Assembly: GCF_014189455.1 (NCBI RefSeq)
Contig: NZ_CP050296.1
Coordinates: 806,001 to 870,000, forward strand
Source of the DNA: Mesorhizobium huakuii
Lineage (GTDB): Bacteria; Pseudomonadota; Alphaproteobacteria; Rhizobiales; Rhizobiaceae
Length of the DNA stretch: 64,000 nucleotides
Direction of reading: 5' to 3'
The translations under genes were made by a program, and so were the position numbers. Under the pieces are notes generated by a model. The model saw only the letters and a program-made list of their open reading frames with translations, ran no database searches and was not told the DNA's origin. Of the stretch, positions 17,503-24,703 are shown one piece after another. How positions within the stretch are numbered: the stretch's first letter is position 1; each line of letters starts with the position of its first letter.

Positions 17503-17559
17503 TTGGTACGTTTCCGACAGTTCGCGGGACTGGCTAACCGATTGTCGGAAGCGTACAGT
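17503..17559. promoter_or_regulatory. Two 19-bp dyads between divergent small genes
   Basis: TTGGTACGTTTCCGACAGT (17503-17521, minus orientation) and ATTGTCGGAAGCGTACAGT (17541-17559, plus orientation), centres 38 bp apart. The second ends 79 bp before the ATG at 17638. The core TGTCGGAA-N-CGTAC is an imperfect inverted repeat of Crp/Fnr-site size. Confidence 0.7.
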
Positions 17560-17581
17560 CTCTCTGTCGCTGGCCGTTGAC

Positions 17582-17637
17582 TGGGCGCTGGCGCTTGAAA
17601 GAGCCGATCGCGCTTTCGCCCCACCGATGGGAAAGCG
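17582..17637 (+). promoter_or_regulatory. Conserved leader with start-proximal hairpin
   Basis: TGGGCGCTGGCGCTTGAAAG (17582-17601) is the block also found before 18210, 19543, 20498 and 21980. It is followed by a stem CGCTTTC (17611-17617) pairing with GAAAGCG (17631-17637) directly before the ATG, which would cover the ribosome-binding GGGAAAG. Confidence 0.55.
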
Positions 17638-18030
17638 ATGATGCCAAACGGTTCGGCGGACTCAAATCAGCTTTTGATCCTGGCCAAAGTGCTCGACGAG
17701 TATTGTCGCCAGGCCGGCATTGGTGACGGTCACGCTGCGCGGGAGCGGCTTGGCCGCCGCGTCATGGAACTGTTCCAGGGCGGCATGGACAAGTCCGCGG
17801 AATTGCATGCCGCCATGAACTCCAGCTACGCCGAATGGCTCGGCGAGGTCGATCGCCTGCCTTCATCTTCGCAACAGCCTGTCTTGTGGGCGATCGACCC
17901 TGCAATCACGGAACCATCCTCTGCCGAGACTGTTGATTCAGGTGGCGGCGGAGCATTGCGCTTCCCTCAAGCTGATGCGGTGGAGCACTCCGCCAATTCG
18001 TCGCCACACCCCTCCACAGAAGAGTTGTAA
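17638..18030 (+). CDS. Hypothetical protein (130 aa)
   Basis: Starts at ATG 17638 (a second ATG follows at once). The first 80 residues are helical and well composed (LILAKVLDEYCRQAG, ARERLGRRVMELFQGGMDKS), a pattern seen in many short rhizobial proteins of unknown function. The last 45 residues are low-complexity and may be disordered. The start lies 79 bp after a dyad and right after a hairpin, as for 18210 and 20498, so it belongs to the same presumed regulon. Function unknown. Confidence 0.65.
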   Translation: MMPNGSADSNQLLILAKVLDEYCRQAGIGDGHAARERLGRRVMELFQGGMDKSAELHAAMNSSYAEWLGEVDRLPSSSQQPVLWAIDPAITEPSSAETVDSGGGGALRFPQADAVEHSANSSPHPSTEEL

Positions 18031-18112
18031 GCAAGCAGCGCATCCAGCTGCGGGTCCGCTTGTGTTTTCCTTGGCTCTGCTACCGTCGCTGAACGGAATG
18101 ACTCGCTATCGG

Positions 18113-18202
18113 AATGTCGAAAGCGTACAGTTCGTCTGTCGCTAGCCACTGAACGGGCGCTGGCGCTTGAGAGTGTCGATCGTACTCCCGCCCCTGCGGG
18201 AG
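18113..18202 (+). promoter_or_regulatory. Dyad plus leader hairpin before the broken Crp gene
   Basis: The dyad AATGTCGAAAGCGTACAGT is at 18113-18131, 79 bp before the start at 18210. The conserved block CGGGCGCTGGCGCTTGAGAG is at 18154-18173. The hairpin CTCCCGC (18185-18191) / GCGGGAG (18196-18202) hides the ribosome-binding GGGAG eight bases before the ATG. Confidence 0.7.
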
Positions 18203-18209
18203 CTACGCG

Positions 18210-18990
18210 ATGAATTACGAAATTCCAAAATCGACTGTCACCGGCCAAGCACTGGCTGACGAAACCTCCGCTCAGCCAAGATTCCGCAATGAACTGTTGC
18301 GCAAGATGAGCGGGCAGGACCTTGCGCTGCTTGAGCCCGGTCTGCACCGGACAGCTTTGCCGCTGAGAATGCCGCTTGTGACGCCCGGCGATTGCAGCCG
18401 TCTACTTCATCGAGCACGGCATTGCGTCGGTGGTCGCGCGCACGTCCGGCGGCCACGAGGCGGAGATCGGGTTCATCGGCTTTGAGGGAATGGCTGGATA
18501 TTCGCTGGTGATGGCCGACAACCGCTCGCCGCAAGCCTGCTTCGTGCAACTCGAAGGCGAAGCGATGCGCATTGATGCAAACAGCTTTGACGCGGCTCTG
18601 ACGGCCAGCCCCACATTGCGATTGTTCCTGTTGCGCTTCGTCAATTCTCTGCAGATCCAGACCGGGTATACCGCACTTGTCAACGCGCGGCTGAAGTTGG
18701 CAGGTCGCCTGGCTCGGTGGTTGCTGATGTGCGACGACCGCGTGGTGGGCGTGCGGTTTTCCATTACCCACGAATTCCTCGCCACGATGCTTGGCGTAAG
18801 ACGGCCAGGCGTCACCATCGCCCTGCAGGAATTGGAAGGTCTCGCTCTGATCCGATCTCGCCGGGGTGAGGTTGTCATCCTGGACCGGCCTGGGCTGATT
18901 GCGCTGGCGCGCGGCGGATATGGGGTACCGGAAGCTGAATATGCCAGGCTTTTGGGAGCGGTCGGTTCGGAGTCTGAATTGACTGGCTAA
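18210..18990 (+). pseudogene. Crp/Fnr-type regulator, frameshifted paralogue of the gene at 25026
   Basis: The first frame (ATG 18210) encodes ELLRKMSGQDLALLEPGLHR and LPLRMPLVTPG, then loses homology. From about 18390 another frame continues with AAVYFIEHGIASVVARTSGG, the ligand-binding beta-roll, and a C-terminal helix-turn-helix (ITHEFLATMLGVRRPGVTIA), ending at 18990. Compared with the intact paralogue at 25026 (around 70 percent identical by eye), the break corresponds to a net loss of about five bases near LVTP. Both halves are otherwise well conserved, so the damage is recent or a sequence error. The promoter dyad and leader are intact. Confidence 0.8.
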
Positions 18991-18993
18991 CGG

Positions 18994-19089
18994 ATTGTCG
19001 GAAGCGTACAATTCTCAAGTCGTCCGCCGTCTACGGCACACGGACGCTTGGGAGCCAAATCAGGTGCTTTCGCCCTTTCGGGAGGAAAG
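18994..19089 (+). promoter_or_regulatory. Dyad plus leader of second type
   Basis: ATTGTCGGAAGCGTACAAT (18994-19012) is the most symmetrical dyad and ends 80 bp before the ATG at 19092. The leader GTCGTCCGCC followed by ACGGCACACGGACGCTTGG recurs, reversed, before 23215. CTTTC (19067-19071) pairs with GAAAG (19085-19089) around CCC/GGG, again including the GGAGG ribosome-binding site. Confidence 0.7.
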
Positions 19090-19091
19090 TC

Positions 19092-19301
19092 ATGACTGAA
19101 GCAGAACAACCAAACATTCTGCCGCCCAATCTTATTCCAGATGGCGTCGAAGTCACCGAGACCATGGGCGAATGGCGTGTTCGGGTCGTCATCAACGGCA
19201 AAGCGCATCTGAGCACGTTTGATGTGGAATCCTACGCCCGGTCCTTTGCCGATAGCCAGCGCATGCGCGTAGGGCTGACCCGGCTCGCGTCACGCCTTTA
19301 G
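19092..19301 (+). CDS. Small hypothetical protein (69 aa)
   Basis: GGGAGGAAAGTC precedes the ATG. The product is a compact acidic protein (EQPNILPPNLIPDGVEVTET, then EWRVRVVINGKAHLSTFDVE) with a probable small beta-sheet followed by a helix. No family recognised. It lies directly after the broken Crp gene and has its own dyad and leader. Confidence 0.65.
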   Translation: MTEAEQPNILPPNLIPDGVEVTETMGEWRVRVVINGKAHLSTFDVESYARSFADSQRMRVGLTRLASRL

Positions 19302-19485
19302 TGCGAATTGCCTGCGCCAGATTGTCGGTTTGGTACCAATACCAACCAAAGAAATGTCGGAACCGTACGGTTTTCACCAAGTAAACATCGAAGTTTATTA
19401 AAATTTAATATTATTCGACCGATACGACATAGTTAATAGACGGCGCCTTGTTTAAGTGCTTAATCAAAATGTCATCAGCTTTTGC
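19302..19485. promoter_or_regulatory. AT-rich regulatory gap with dyad 19353-19371
   Basis: AATGTCGGAACCGTACGGT (19353-19371) is a dyad copy, with a looser variant ATTGTCGGTTTGGTACCAAT at 19321-19340. An AT-rich stretch follows (19388-19440). The gene at 19543 is 172 bp after the dyad, longer than the usual 79. No gene is seen in this interval. Confidence 0.55.
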
Positions 19486-19535
19486 ACGGGCGCTGGTGCT
19501 TGAGAGCGCTTAACATTCTCCCGCCCAAGCGGGAG
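19486..19535 (+). promoter_or_regulatory. Conserved leader block and RBS hairpin before 19543
   Basis: CGGGCGCTGGTGCTTGAGAG (19487-19506) ends 37 bases before the start codon, the same distance as at 18210 and 20498. The hairpin CTCCCGC (19518-19524), loop CCAA, GCGGGAG (19529-19535) ends eight bases before the GTG. Confidence 0.65.
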
Positions 19536-19542
19536 CTATGCA

Positions 19543-19719
19543 GTGACCGTCAACCGGCCAAACATGTTTTCCAGAATTCCGATAGAGCGAAGTGGCGGCA
19601 CCATTTCGGTGCTTTGTACACTTCCTCAAATGGCCGACGCCTTGGCAGACGGCTGGCCATCCGATGGCCCCATGTTTCTGGCGGCACTTGCCGCTCCCGA
19701 CAGCTACATGAAGGAGTGA
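19543..19719 (+). CDS. Short DUF982-like protein (58 aa)
   Basis: A GTG-started frame of 58 codons positioned exactly where the conserved leader predicts a start. The product contains ADALADGWPSDGPMFLAAL, which resembles the middle of DUF982 proteins (compare 42064 and 42445), then ends early (YMKE). It therefore looks like a shortened DUF982 protein. Its last codons contain AAGGAG, the ribosome-binding site of the next gene, so both form an operon. Function unknown. Confidence 0.6.
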   Translation: MTVNRPNMFSRIPIERSGGTISVLCTLPQMADALADGWPSDGPMFLAALAAPDSYMKE

Positions 19720-19726
19720 ACGCGAA

Positions 19727-20200
19727 ATGCCCATCACCCTGCGCACGACACTTTGCGAAACGAGAGATGCGTTGCATGTGCTGCGACGGGCTTTGTATGT
19801 CCGTGGGCATATCGACGCCATGGAAGAGATCGACTCCCTCATAGGGGTCGCAGAAGACAAGGCAGTCCACGCGATCGGCACCATTGACCGGACGGAGATT
19901 CGAAAGCCTGTCCTGGCTGCGGTCGCACATCCGGCGGAGCCGGCGGGTATTGTTGTGCCGATTGCGGGGCCGAAGAACCTTGGCGAGCTTCGGGACCAAG
20001 GCATGGGCCTCAGCGCCTATTGCGGCAATCCACGCTGCGGTCATCTGCGTTCGCTGGATCTCGATGGCCTGATCGAGACCTACGGCACCCACTATGATTT
20101 CAACACCGAAAGGCGGCTGGCATCGAAGCTCGTCTGCAAACGGTGCCAGAATGTTGGAGGGAGATTGGTCGTCGTTTCCGATAAAAGGCCCCGGTATTGA
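19727..20200 (+). CDS. Paralogue family S1 domain plus zinc-ribbon-like C-terminus (157 aa)
   Basis: AAGGAG lies eleven bases before the ATG. Residues 10-60 carry the S1 paralogue pattern (RRALYVRGHIDAMEEIDSLI). The second half (LGELRDQGMGLSAYCGNPRC) has CGNPRCGH and, about 45 residues later, VCKRCQN, a four-cysteine arrangement suggesting a zinc ribbon for nucleic-acid or protein binding. It is co-transcribed with the short DUF982-like gene and followed by a strong terminator at 20341. Function unknown; the fusion of the S1 module to a zinc ribbon is the only hint. Confidence 0.7.
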   Translation: MPITLRTTLCETRDALHVLRRALYVRGHIDAMEEIDSLIGVAEDKAVHAIGTIDRTEIRKPVLAAVAHPAEPAGIVVPIAGPKNLGELRDQGMGLSAYCGNPRCGHLRSLDLDGLIETYGTHYDFNTERRLASKLVCKRCQNVGGRLVVVSDKRPRY

Positions 20201-20340
20201 AGACCGGGCGACGGCCTAACCTCTGAGCCGCTCGTGCTGTGCGCGGACGGAACCTTTTGCATGACAACCCGTTCCTGGTAGCGTCTCGGAAGCCCCCCGC
20301 CGACAAGGCGCCGGAAAGTTAGTCAAACAACTTTTCATTG

Positions 20341-20370
20341 AGCCCGCCACTGCCCCTCGGTGGCGGGCTT
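20341..20370 (+). terminator. Hairpin terminator
   Basis: AGCCCGCCAC pairs with GTGGCGGGCT over a short loop, followed by TACATTTG. It closes the 19543-20200 unit. Confidence 0.65.
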
Positions 20371-20400
20371 ACATTTGTCGGTACCAAGGCTCGCTATCCG

Positions 20401-20490
20401 ATTGTCGGAAGCGTACAGTGTCGTTGTCGCTGGCCACTGAACGGGCGCTGGCGCTTGAGAGTGTACATCGTACTCCCGCCCTGAGGGAGT
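20401..20490 (+). promoter_or_regulatory. Dyad plus leader hairpin before 20498
   Basis: ATTGTCGGAAGCGTACAGT (20401-20419) ends 79 bp before the ATG. CGGGCGCTGGCGCTTGAGAG is at 20442-20461. ACTCCC (20472-20477) pairs with GGGAGT (20485-20490), again hiding the ribosome-binding site. Confidence 0.7.
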
Positions 20491-20497
20491 TGAGACG

Positions 20498-20689
20498 ATG
20501 AACGACGACACCGACAGCCCAGTCTCTGCCCTCGATTTCCATACCCTTCGCAGCGCATTCAAAAGTCTGGTCGCCGAAGGCTTGCTGCCTGAAGCCATGT
20601 GGGTTAGCCATGCCGAGGAAATGGTCAGGCACCTGACCGGATCGAGTGTTGTCGACCCTGAGATTATCCTTCGGATCATCCGCAAGTAG
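20498..20689 (+). CDS. Small protein, paralogue family S2 (63 aa)
   Basis: A 63-residue protein (LDFHTLRSAFKSLVAEGLLP, then WVSHAEEMVRHLTGSSVVDP and IILRIIRK). The product of 23215 has the same layout: LR-x-AF-x2-LV, a Trp, HA, an LT motif, DP and a basic C-terminus. The two are paralogues here named S2. GGGAG precedes the ATG inside the hairpin. No known domain. Predicted to be mainly helical. Confidence 0.7.
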   Translation: MNDDTDSPVSALDFHTLRSAFKSLVAEGLLPEAMWVSHAEEMVRHLTGSSVVDPEIILRIIRK

Positions 20690-20710
20690 AGCCGGCTTGA
20701 AAACCCAGGA

Positions 20711-20905
20711 TCAGTCCGCGGCATCGTGCGCGTTTGACTTGGATCGGAATGCCCGGTTTCGCTCGGTCTCGAGTGACCGGACCTTCCTGCGGACCTCTTC
20801 ATTTGCAACGCCGACCAGCGCATCTATCTCGAACATTTCATGATGCCCGCTGCCGGCAATCGCCTTGTGGGCTGTTGCGAACATCAACGGGCCCGCTCTT
20901 GTCAA
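20711..20905 (-). CDS. Small protein, paralogue family S1 (about 57-64 aa)
   Basis: The pattern AIAGSGHHEMFEIDALVGVA matches the S1 family (17393, 19727, 26633). The C-terminal part is basic (KVRSLETERNRAFRSKS). The start is uncertain: TTG 20905 or ATG 20884; an in-frame TGA just upstream excludes a much longer form. A symmetrical dyad (20939-20957) lies 34 bp upstream of the TTG, closer than elsewhere. Function unknown. Confidence 0.55.
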   Translation of the reverse strand: MTRAGPLMFATAHKAIAGSGHHEMFEIDALVGVANEEVRRKVRSLETERNRAFRSKSNAHDAAD

Positions 20906-20938
20906 AGCCTGGGCCCATTGTCAGGCAATGACCCATGA

Positions 20939-20957
20939 ATTGTCGGAAACGTACAAT
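20939..20957. promoter_or_regulatory. 19-bp dyad ATTGTCGGAAACGTACAAT
   Basis: One of the two most symmetrical copies: outer ATTGT/ACAAT arms match perfectly. It lies between the genes ending at 20964 and starting at 20905, both on the minus strand. Confidence 0.7.
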
Positions 20958-20963
20958 CGAGAT

Positions 20964-21257
20964 TCAGGCGGCGCGGCCAAACTCGTTCTGGACGATGTCG
21001 AGAAGCAGACCGTCATTGTCCCAACCGACAGGCTCTTTCAGTCGCCAATCGCACCCCGAGCGGTCGAAAACGACCGGTGCCGAATAGAGCTGTGCGAAGC
21101 CAAGCACCAGCCGTTCGGCGTCGGCGAACGACAGGTCGCCGTGGCGGTCGGCCAATTGAGCGGCCAGGATCGGAACGTTCACAATTCCAAACTCATAGAT
21201 TGTCTTGACCAAGGTGTAATTCAGGTCGTCGCGCAGTTCGATCGGGTGGTTGTGCAT
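20964..21257 (-). CDS. Hypothetical protein (97 aa)
   Basis: CAGGAG precedes the ATG at 21257. The product is acidic and helical in the first half (IELRDDLNYTLVKTIYEFGI, ILAAQLADRHGDLSFADAER), followed by a Trp-containing beta-like segment (DWRLKEPVGWDNDGLLLDIV). No family recognised. It is upstream of, and could be co-transcribed with, the S1 gene at 20905, though a dyad lies between them. Confidence 0.6.
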   Translation of the reverse strand: MHNHPIELRDDLNYTLVKTIYEFGIVNVPILAAQLADRHGDLSFADAERLVLGFAQLYSAPVVFDRSGCDWRLKEPVGWDNDGLLLDIVQNEFGRAA

Positions 21258-21523
21258 GGCAAACTCCTGTCCGCAGGACTGGGTTTTCCCTCACTTTCAC
21301 TATGCGCCAGGCGTTTCGCCAAAGCAAGACAATTGTCAAAAAAATATTAATAAAATCAATTAGTTAGTATATTTAGCCAGTGACGTGACCGAGGCCCTTT
21401 GAGTAGCAGATGCAACAAATGCATTTGGCTACCTCGGAACCAAACAGGCCATTGGCAGATTGTGAGGCACATAAGTCACTTACTCATTCGGCTCACCGGC
21501 TGGATTGCCGGAAGCAGGAGGCC
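21258..21523. promoter_or_regulatory. AT-rich divergent intergenic region
   Basis: The interval contains an AT-rich stretch (21336-21377, AAAAAAATATTAATAAAATC) suited to promoters of the divergent genes at 21257 and 21524. No dyad of the local type and no gene are seen. Confidence 0.3.
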
Positions 21524-21772
21524 ATGATGACCGACAATCTTGAACGCCCCGAACGACTGCAGGTCATGCTGAACAAAGAGGAATTCGCGGCGCTCGACAC
21601 ATGGCGTTTCGATAAGCGCATGCCGAGCCGCGCGGCTGCGGTGCGTGAGCTGCTGCGCCGCGGCCTGGCCGCCGAGGGCTTTCTGCATGCCAACAGCGGC
21701 ACCCGTTCAGCCGACTTCGGTCTTCTGAGCGGCGAACAGGGCGCCAGCAAGACCAAGCGTGCGGATGGGTGA
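21524..21772 (+). CDS. Ribbon-helix-helix-like small protein (82 aa)
   Basis: GCAGGAGG precedes a double ATG (21524, 21527). The product reads RLQVMLNKEEFAALDTWRFD, then MPSRAAAVRELLRRGLAAEG: a short strand followed by two helices with the R-x2-A-V-R-E-L-L pattern of ribbon-helix-helix DNA-binding proteins such as CopG/antitoxins. The C-terminal 25 residues are disordered. No toxin gene adjoins. It may be a small DNA-binding regulator. Confidence 0.65.
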   Translation: MMTDNLERPERLQVMLNKEEFAALDTWRFDKRMPSRAAAVRELLRRGLAAEGFLHANSGTRSADFGLLSGEQGASKTKRADG

Positions 21773-21782
21773 GGATATCAGG

Positions 21783-21980
21783 CTACCGCGCCGACGGCGG
21801 ATCGATGGCGTCCGCCGGGTCTTCGAAGCTTAAGACCTCGATCAGCATTTCGACAGGCGCGACCAGGCCCTCGAGGGTGGCACGTATGCCCAATGTCACC
21901 ACAACAAGGTGATCTTCAGCCTCGCAATTGTCGTTCGCCAGCCTGGCGGTGAGCGGCCTCTTCACTTGCGGTTGATCCAC
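21783..21980 (-). CDS. Small hypothetical protein (65 aa)
   Basis: GTG-started frame. The product begins with a basic tail, then continues EDHLVVVTLGIRATLEGLVA and EMLIEVLSFEDPADAID. The conserved block CGGGCGCTGGTGCTTGAGAG ends four bases before the GTG, so here its GAGAG may serve as ribosome-binding site, unlike at other loci. An in-frame TGA upstream limits the start. Function unknown. Confidence 0.5.
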   Translation of the reverse strand: MDQPQVKRPLTARLANDNCEAEDHLVVVTLGIRATLEGLVAPVEMLIEVLSFEDPADAIDPPSAR

Positions 21981-21983
21981 TCG

Positions 21984-22082
21984 CTCTCAAGCACCAGCGC
22001 CCGTTTCGTGGCCGGTGACCCCTGACCTCTAAGGCGATTGCGAGCGCGCGCAACAACAAATGTGGTGTCGTTTTCGTACCGA
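21984..22082. promoter_or_regulatory. Leader block (minus) and a diverged dyad
   Basis: 21984-22003 is the reverse complement of CGGGCGCTGGTGCTTGAGAG. GTGTCGTTTTCGTACCG around 22064-22080 is a variant dyad (TGTCG-N5-GTACC), about 84 bp from the minus-strand start at 21980 and about 70 bp before the plus-strand start at 22152. Confidence 0.45.
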
Positions 22083-22151
22083 GCGGCCCGGTTGCTGGAA
22101 CGTTTTCTGCCGGCTCGCATTTTGACTGCCACCGAACCAAAGGAGAATACC

Positions 22152-22367
22152 GTGGCCCGACTGCCTCAGGACAAGGACCGGATTGAACGCGCTACCCGCG
22201 AAGCTCAATCGATCATTGCCATCGAACGCGAGGCGCGTGAGGCAAAGACCGCCCGGCTGCGAGAGCAGCGGCTTTCATCGGAGGCCCCGGCTTCCGCCGG
22301 CGCCACTGCGGCAAAACGCAAGCCCGGCGCCCGAAAGGCGACGCACAAAACTAGCGACGCGAGATGA
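22152..22367 (+). CDS. Small charged helical protein (71 aa)
   Basis: AAAGGAGAATACC precedes a GTG start. The product (ARLPQDKDRIERATREAQSI, then a Glu/Arg-rich helix and a Lys/Ala-rich tail) is a long charged helix with a basic disordered end, a common rhizobial hypothetical type that may bind nucleic acid or a partner protein. Its stop overlaps the convergent gene at 22351 by 17 bp. Confidence 0.6.
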   Translation: MARLPQDKDRIERATREAQSIIAIEREAREAKTARLREQRLSSEAPASAGATAAKRKPGARKATHKTSDAR

Positions 22368-22545
22368 ACTCGTGCTCGACGCCCTCGTCTTCGTCGACCA
22401 CTCTGAACCAGCGGTTCTGCAAGGCCGGCGTCCAAATCGTTTTGCCGGTGATCTTCTGCAGGGCTTCAAGAGCGGTTGTGCCGCTGGCGAGATGCGATGC
22501 CGAAGGCTCACCGCCGTCCATTTCGTGGATCTGATAGCGTGGCAT
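22351..22545 (-). CDS. Small hypothetical protein (64 aa)
   Basis: AGGAAGGA precedes the ATG at 22545. The product (RYQIHEMDGGEPSASHLASG, ALEALQKITGKTIWTPA, then WFRVVDEDEGVEHEFISRR) looks like a compact alpha/beta domain. Unknown family. Convergent with 22152. Confidence 0.6.
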   Translation of the reverse strand: MPRYQIHEMDGGEPSASHLASGTTALEALQKITGKTIWTPALQNRWFRVVDEDEGVEHEFISRR

Positions 22546-22664
22546 GGCTGTCCTTCCTCTCAGCCAAACTTCGAGAGGTCACCTAGATTCCTGGAACGAA
22601 ATTCCTTCGACGAACTTGCTGACATTATGGGCCTCGGTACGCGTCACGACCATTGGTGGGTGGC

Positions 22665-23009
22665 ATGAACAAATTCCTTTTCATCGCCGCAGATTTCCTG
22701 TCTCGCCCGCCGGGTTTCTACGTCATGATCATCGCCATGGTGGTGTGTACCGCTTTGGTGCCTTTCGGTCTGACAAACGCCGTCACCTATGCGCTATCGG
22801 TCGCGGCCATCGTCATCACCGGCGTCGTCTTGATCCAGGGCTACCGCGACACCGCCGCCATCCATGCCAAGCTCGACGAGATTATCGTCGCGCTCAACGA
22901 CGCCAGAAACGATGTTGTCGGGCTGGAACATGCCGACCCGGAGGAAATCAAGGCCAAGCTCGTCAAGCTCGAAGAAGAGGCGGCGCGAACCGCCACTGAC
23001 CAGGCGTAA
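22665..23009 (+). CDS. Low-affinity iron permease-family small membrane protein
   Basis: A 114-residue protein with two membrane helices (FYVMIIAMVVCTALVPFG and VTYALSVAAIVITGVVLIQ) followed by AIHAKLDEIIVALNDARNDV, a motif of the Fet4-like low-affinity iron permease family in bacteria. A transport role is not proven for these short forms. GGTGGG lies before the ATG at 22665. It is unlike its small soluble neighbours. Confidence 0.7.
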   Translation: MNKFLFIAADFLSRPPGFYVMIIAMVVCTALVPFGLTNAVTYALSVAAIVITGVVLIQGYRDTAAIHAKLDEIIVALNDARNDVVGLEHADPEEIKAKLVKLEEEAARTATDQA

Positions 23010-23020
23010 ATCGGCAAGAC

Positions 23021-23215
23021 CTACCTGCGCACGATCCACTCCACAATGTCCGGGTCGATCTCGTCAAGTTCGGTCAATTCGCGCGCCAGCACCCGGGCGT
23101 GCATGCGCCATTCGCGTTCGGTGATGCGATTTTCCACGACCAATTTCCTGAAGGCGCCGCGAAGAATCTCGCAGTCGAACGCCGTTACCCTTTTGCCTGA
23201 ATGGTCCTCTGCCAT
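23021..23215 (-). CDS. Small protein, paralogue family S2 (64 aa), promoter split by an IS
   Basis: GGAGG precedes the ATG at 23215 by five bases. The product (AFDCEILRGAFRKLVVENRI, then WRMHARVLARELTELDEIDP, ending VEWIVRR) matches 20498 position by position. Its upstream leader (23231-23277) is nearly the same as that before 19092, but an IS256-family element has inserted at 23300, 85 bp upstream of the start, separating leader and gene from the dyad now at 24704. Transcription is therefore probably altered. Function unknown. Confidence 0.7.
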   Translation of the reverse strand: MAEDHSGKRVTAFDCEILRGAFRKLVVENRITEREWRMHARVLARELTELDEIDPDIVEWIVRR

Positions 23216-23230
23216 TTCAGCCTCCGCGTC

Positions 23231-23299
23231 GATGGCGGGAGCACCTGAGTTGGCTACCAAGCGTCCGTGTGCCGTGTGAGGCGGACGACATAAGAAGCG
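23231..23299 (-). promoter_or_regulatory. Truncated leader region of 23215
   Basis: On the minus strand ACGGCACACGGACGCTTGG, AGCCAACTCAGGTGCT and GTCGTCCGCC repeat the leader before 19092. The homology continues on the other side of the IS, showing the IS interrupted a formerly continuous promoter. Confidence 0.65.
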
Positions 23300-24698
23300 G
23301 AGCTATGGCTGAAACTGGGTGATGACGGTTTGAGAAGGGCGGCGTATCGAGGCGGGTGATGAAGCCTGCCAGAACCTCTCAAGGAGAGCGATACGCCATG
23401 AACGAGACTATCAACATTGTTCGCCTTCGTCAGCCCGACGAAATCGATGATCCCCTGACGGATGTGCTTCGCACCGGCGCGCGCAAATTGCTGGCGCAGG
23501 CGATCGAGATGGAGGCCGAAGCGTTTCTTGCCGAGATGCGGGATCTCAAGCTTCCGGACGGACGTGACCGGCTGGTCCGGCACGGTCACGGGCCGGAGCG
23601 GAGCATCCAGACGGGGATCGGGGCGGTGCCCGTCAGCCGGGTGAAGGTCCGGGATCGCGGCGCGAACGGTGAAGCGGAGCGCATCCGTTTTTCCTCATCG
23701 ATCCTGCCGAAATGGGCGCGTCGGACACGAAGTCTGGATGCGCTTCTTCCCGTTCTCTATCTGCGCGGCATTTCGACGGGCGACTTTCAGGAAGCTCTGG
23801 CAGCTCTGTTGGGCAAGGAGGCGCCGAACCTCTCACCCTCGGTGATCACGCGACTGACGGCGGAGTGGGGCATCGAATACGATCGTTGGCAAAAGCGCGA
23901 TCTTTCGGCGCGCCGCTATGTGTATGTGTGGGCGGACGGGGTCTACCTGCAGGCCCGGATGGAAGATCATGCCGAATGCATGCTGGTCCTGATCGGCGCC
24001 ACGCCCGAGGGCAAGAAAGAGCTGCTCGGCTTCCAGACCGGCATTCGTGAGAGCGCACAGAGCTGGCGCGAGCTGCTGGTCGACGTCAAGCGTCGTGGCC
24101 TGCAGATCGCGCCCGATCTTGCCGTCGGCGACGGCGCGCTTGGCTTCTGGAAAGCGCTCGATGAGCTCCTTCCCGGCACCAAGCACCAGCGATGCTGGGT
24201 GCACAAGACAGCCAACGTGCTCAACAAGGTGCCGAAATCGGTGCAGGCCGCCATGAAGACGGACTTGCGCGAAATCTTTTCCGCCCCGAACCGAGCCTCA
24301 GCCGAGACGGCGATTGCCGTCTTTGTCGAGAAATATGATGCGAAATACGGCAAGGCGGTCGACTGCCTGACCAAAGATCAGAATGCCTTGCTGGCGTTCT
24401 ACGATTTCCCCGCCGAACATTGGGATCATCTGCGAACGTCCAATCCCATCGAGAGCGTCTTTGCGACCGTTCGCCATCGCACGGTGCGTACCAAGGGCTC
24501 ACTCTCCTCGAAAACCGCCAGGCTGATGGTCTTCAAGCTGGTCATGGCCGCGGCCAGGACGTGGCGACGACTGAAAGGACAAAATCAGTTGCCTAAACTC
24601 ATCGCAGGTGCAACGTTCCAGGATGGAATCGAGGTCATTGAACTGAAGCCGCAGAGCGCCGCTTGATCAGCCTCGTCACCCAAATTGCAGCATAGCTC
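23300..24698 (+). mobile_element. IS256-family insertion sequence (1399 bp) with 9-bp target duplication
   Basis: Imperfect terminal inverted repeats start GAGCTATGGCTGAAACTGGG at the left and read GAGCTATGCTGCAATTTGGG from the right. TAAGAAGCG is present directly outside both ends (23291-23299, 24699-24707), a 9-bp target-site duplication within the size range of this family. The element encodes one complete transposase. Terminal repeats, duplication and intact gene suggest a recent insertion. Confidence 0.9.
23398..24666 (+). CDS. IS256-family (Mutator-like) transposase
   Basis: A 422-residue transposase. The DDE residues are visible: Asp180 in YVWADGVYLQ, Asp245 in LAVGDGALGF and Glu352 in SNPIESVFATVRHRT. 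The C-x2-H motif (RCWVHK, residues 266-269) typical of this family is present. The start at 23398 has AAGGAG about 15 bases upstream. The frame is complete, so the element may be active. Confidence 0.93.
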   Translation: MNETINIVRLRQPDEIDDPLTDVLRTGARKLLAQAIEMEAEAFLAEMRDLKLPDGRDRLVRHGHGPERSIQTGIGAVPVSRVKVRDRGANGEAERIRFSSSILPKWARRTRSLDALLPVLYLRGISTGDFQEALAALLGKEAPNLSPSVITRLTAEWGIEYDRWQKRDLSARRYVYVWADGVYLQARMEDHAECMLVLIGATPEGKKELLGFQTGIRESAQSWRELLVDVKRRGLQIAPDLAVGDGALGFWKALDELLPGTKHQRCWVHKTANVLNKVPKSVQAAMKTDLREIFSAPNRASAETAIAVFVEKYDAKYGKAVDCLTKDQNALLAFYDFPAEHWDHLRTSNPIESVFATVRHRTVRTKGSLSSKTARLMVFKLVMAAARTWRRLKGQNQLPKLIAGATFQDGIEVIELKPQSAA

Positions 24699-24703
24699 TA
24701 AGA

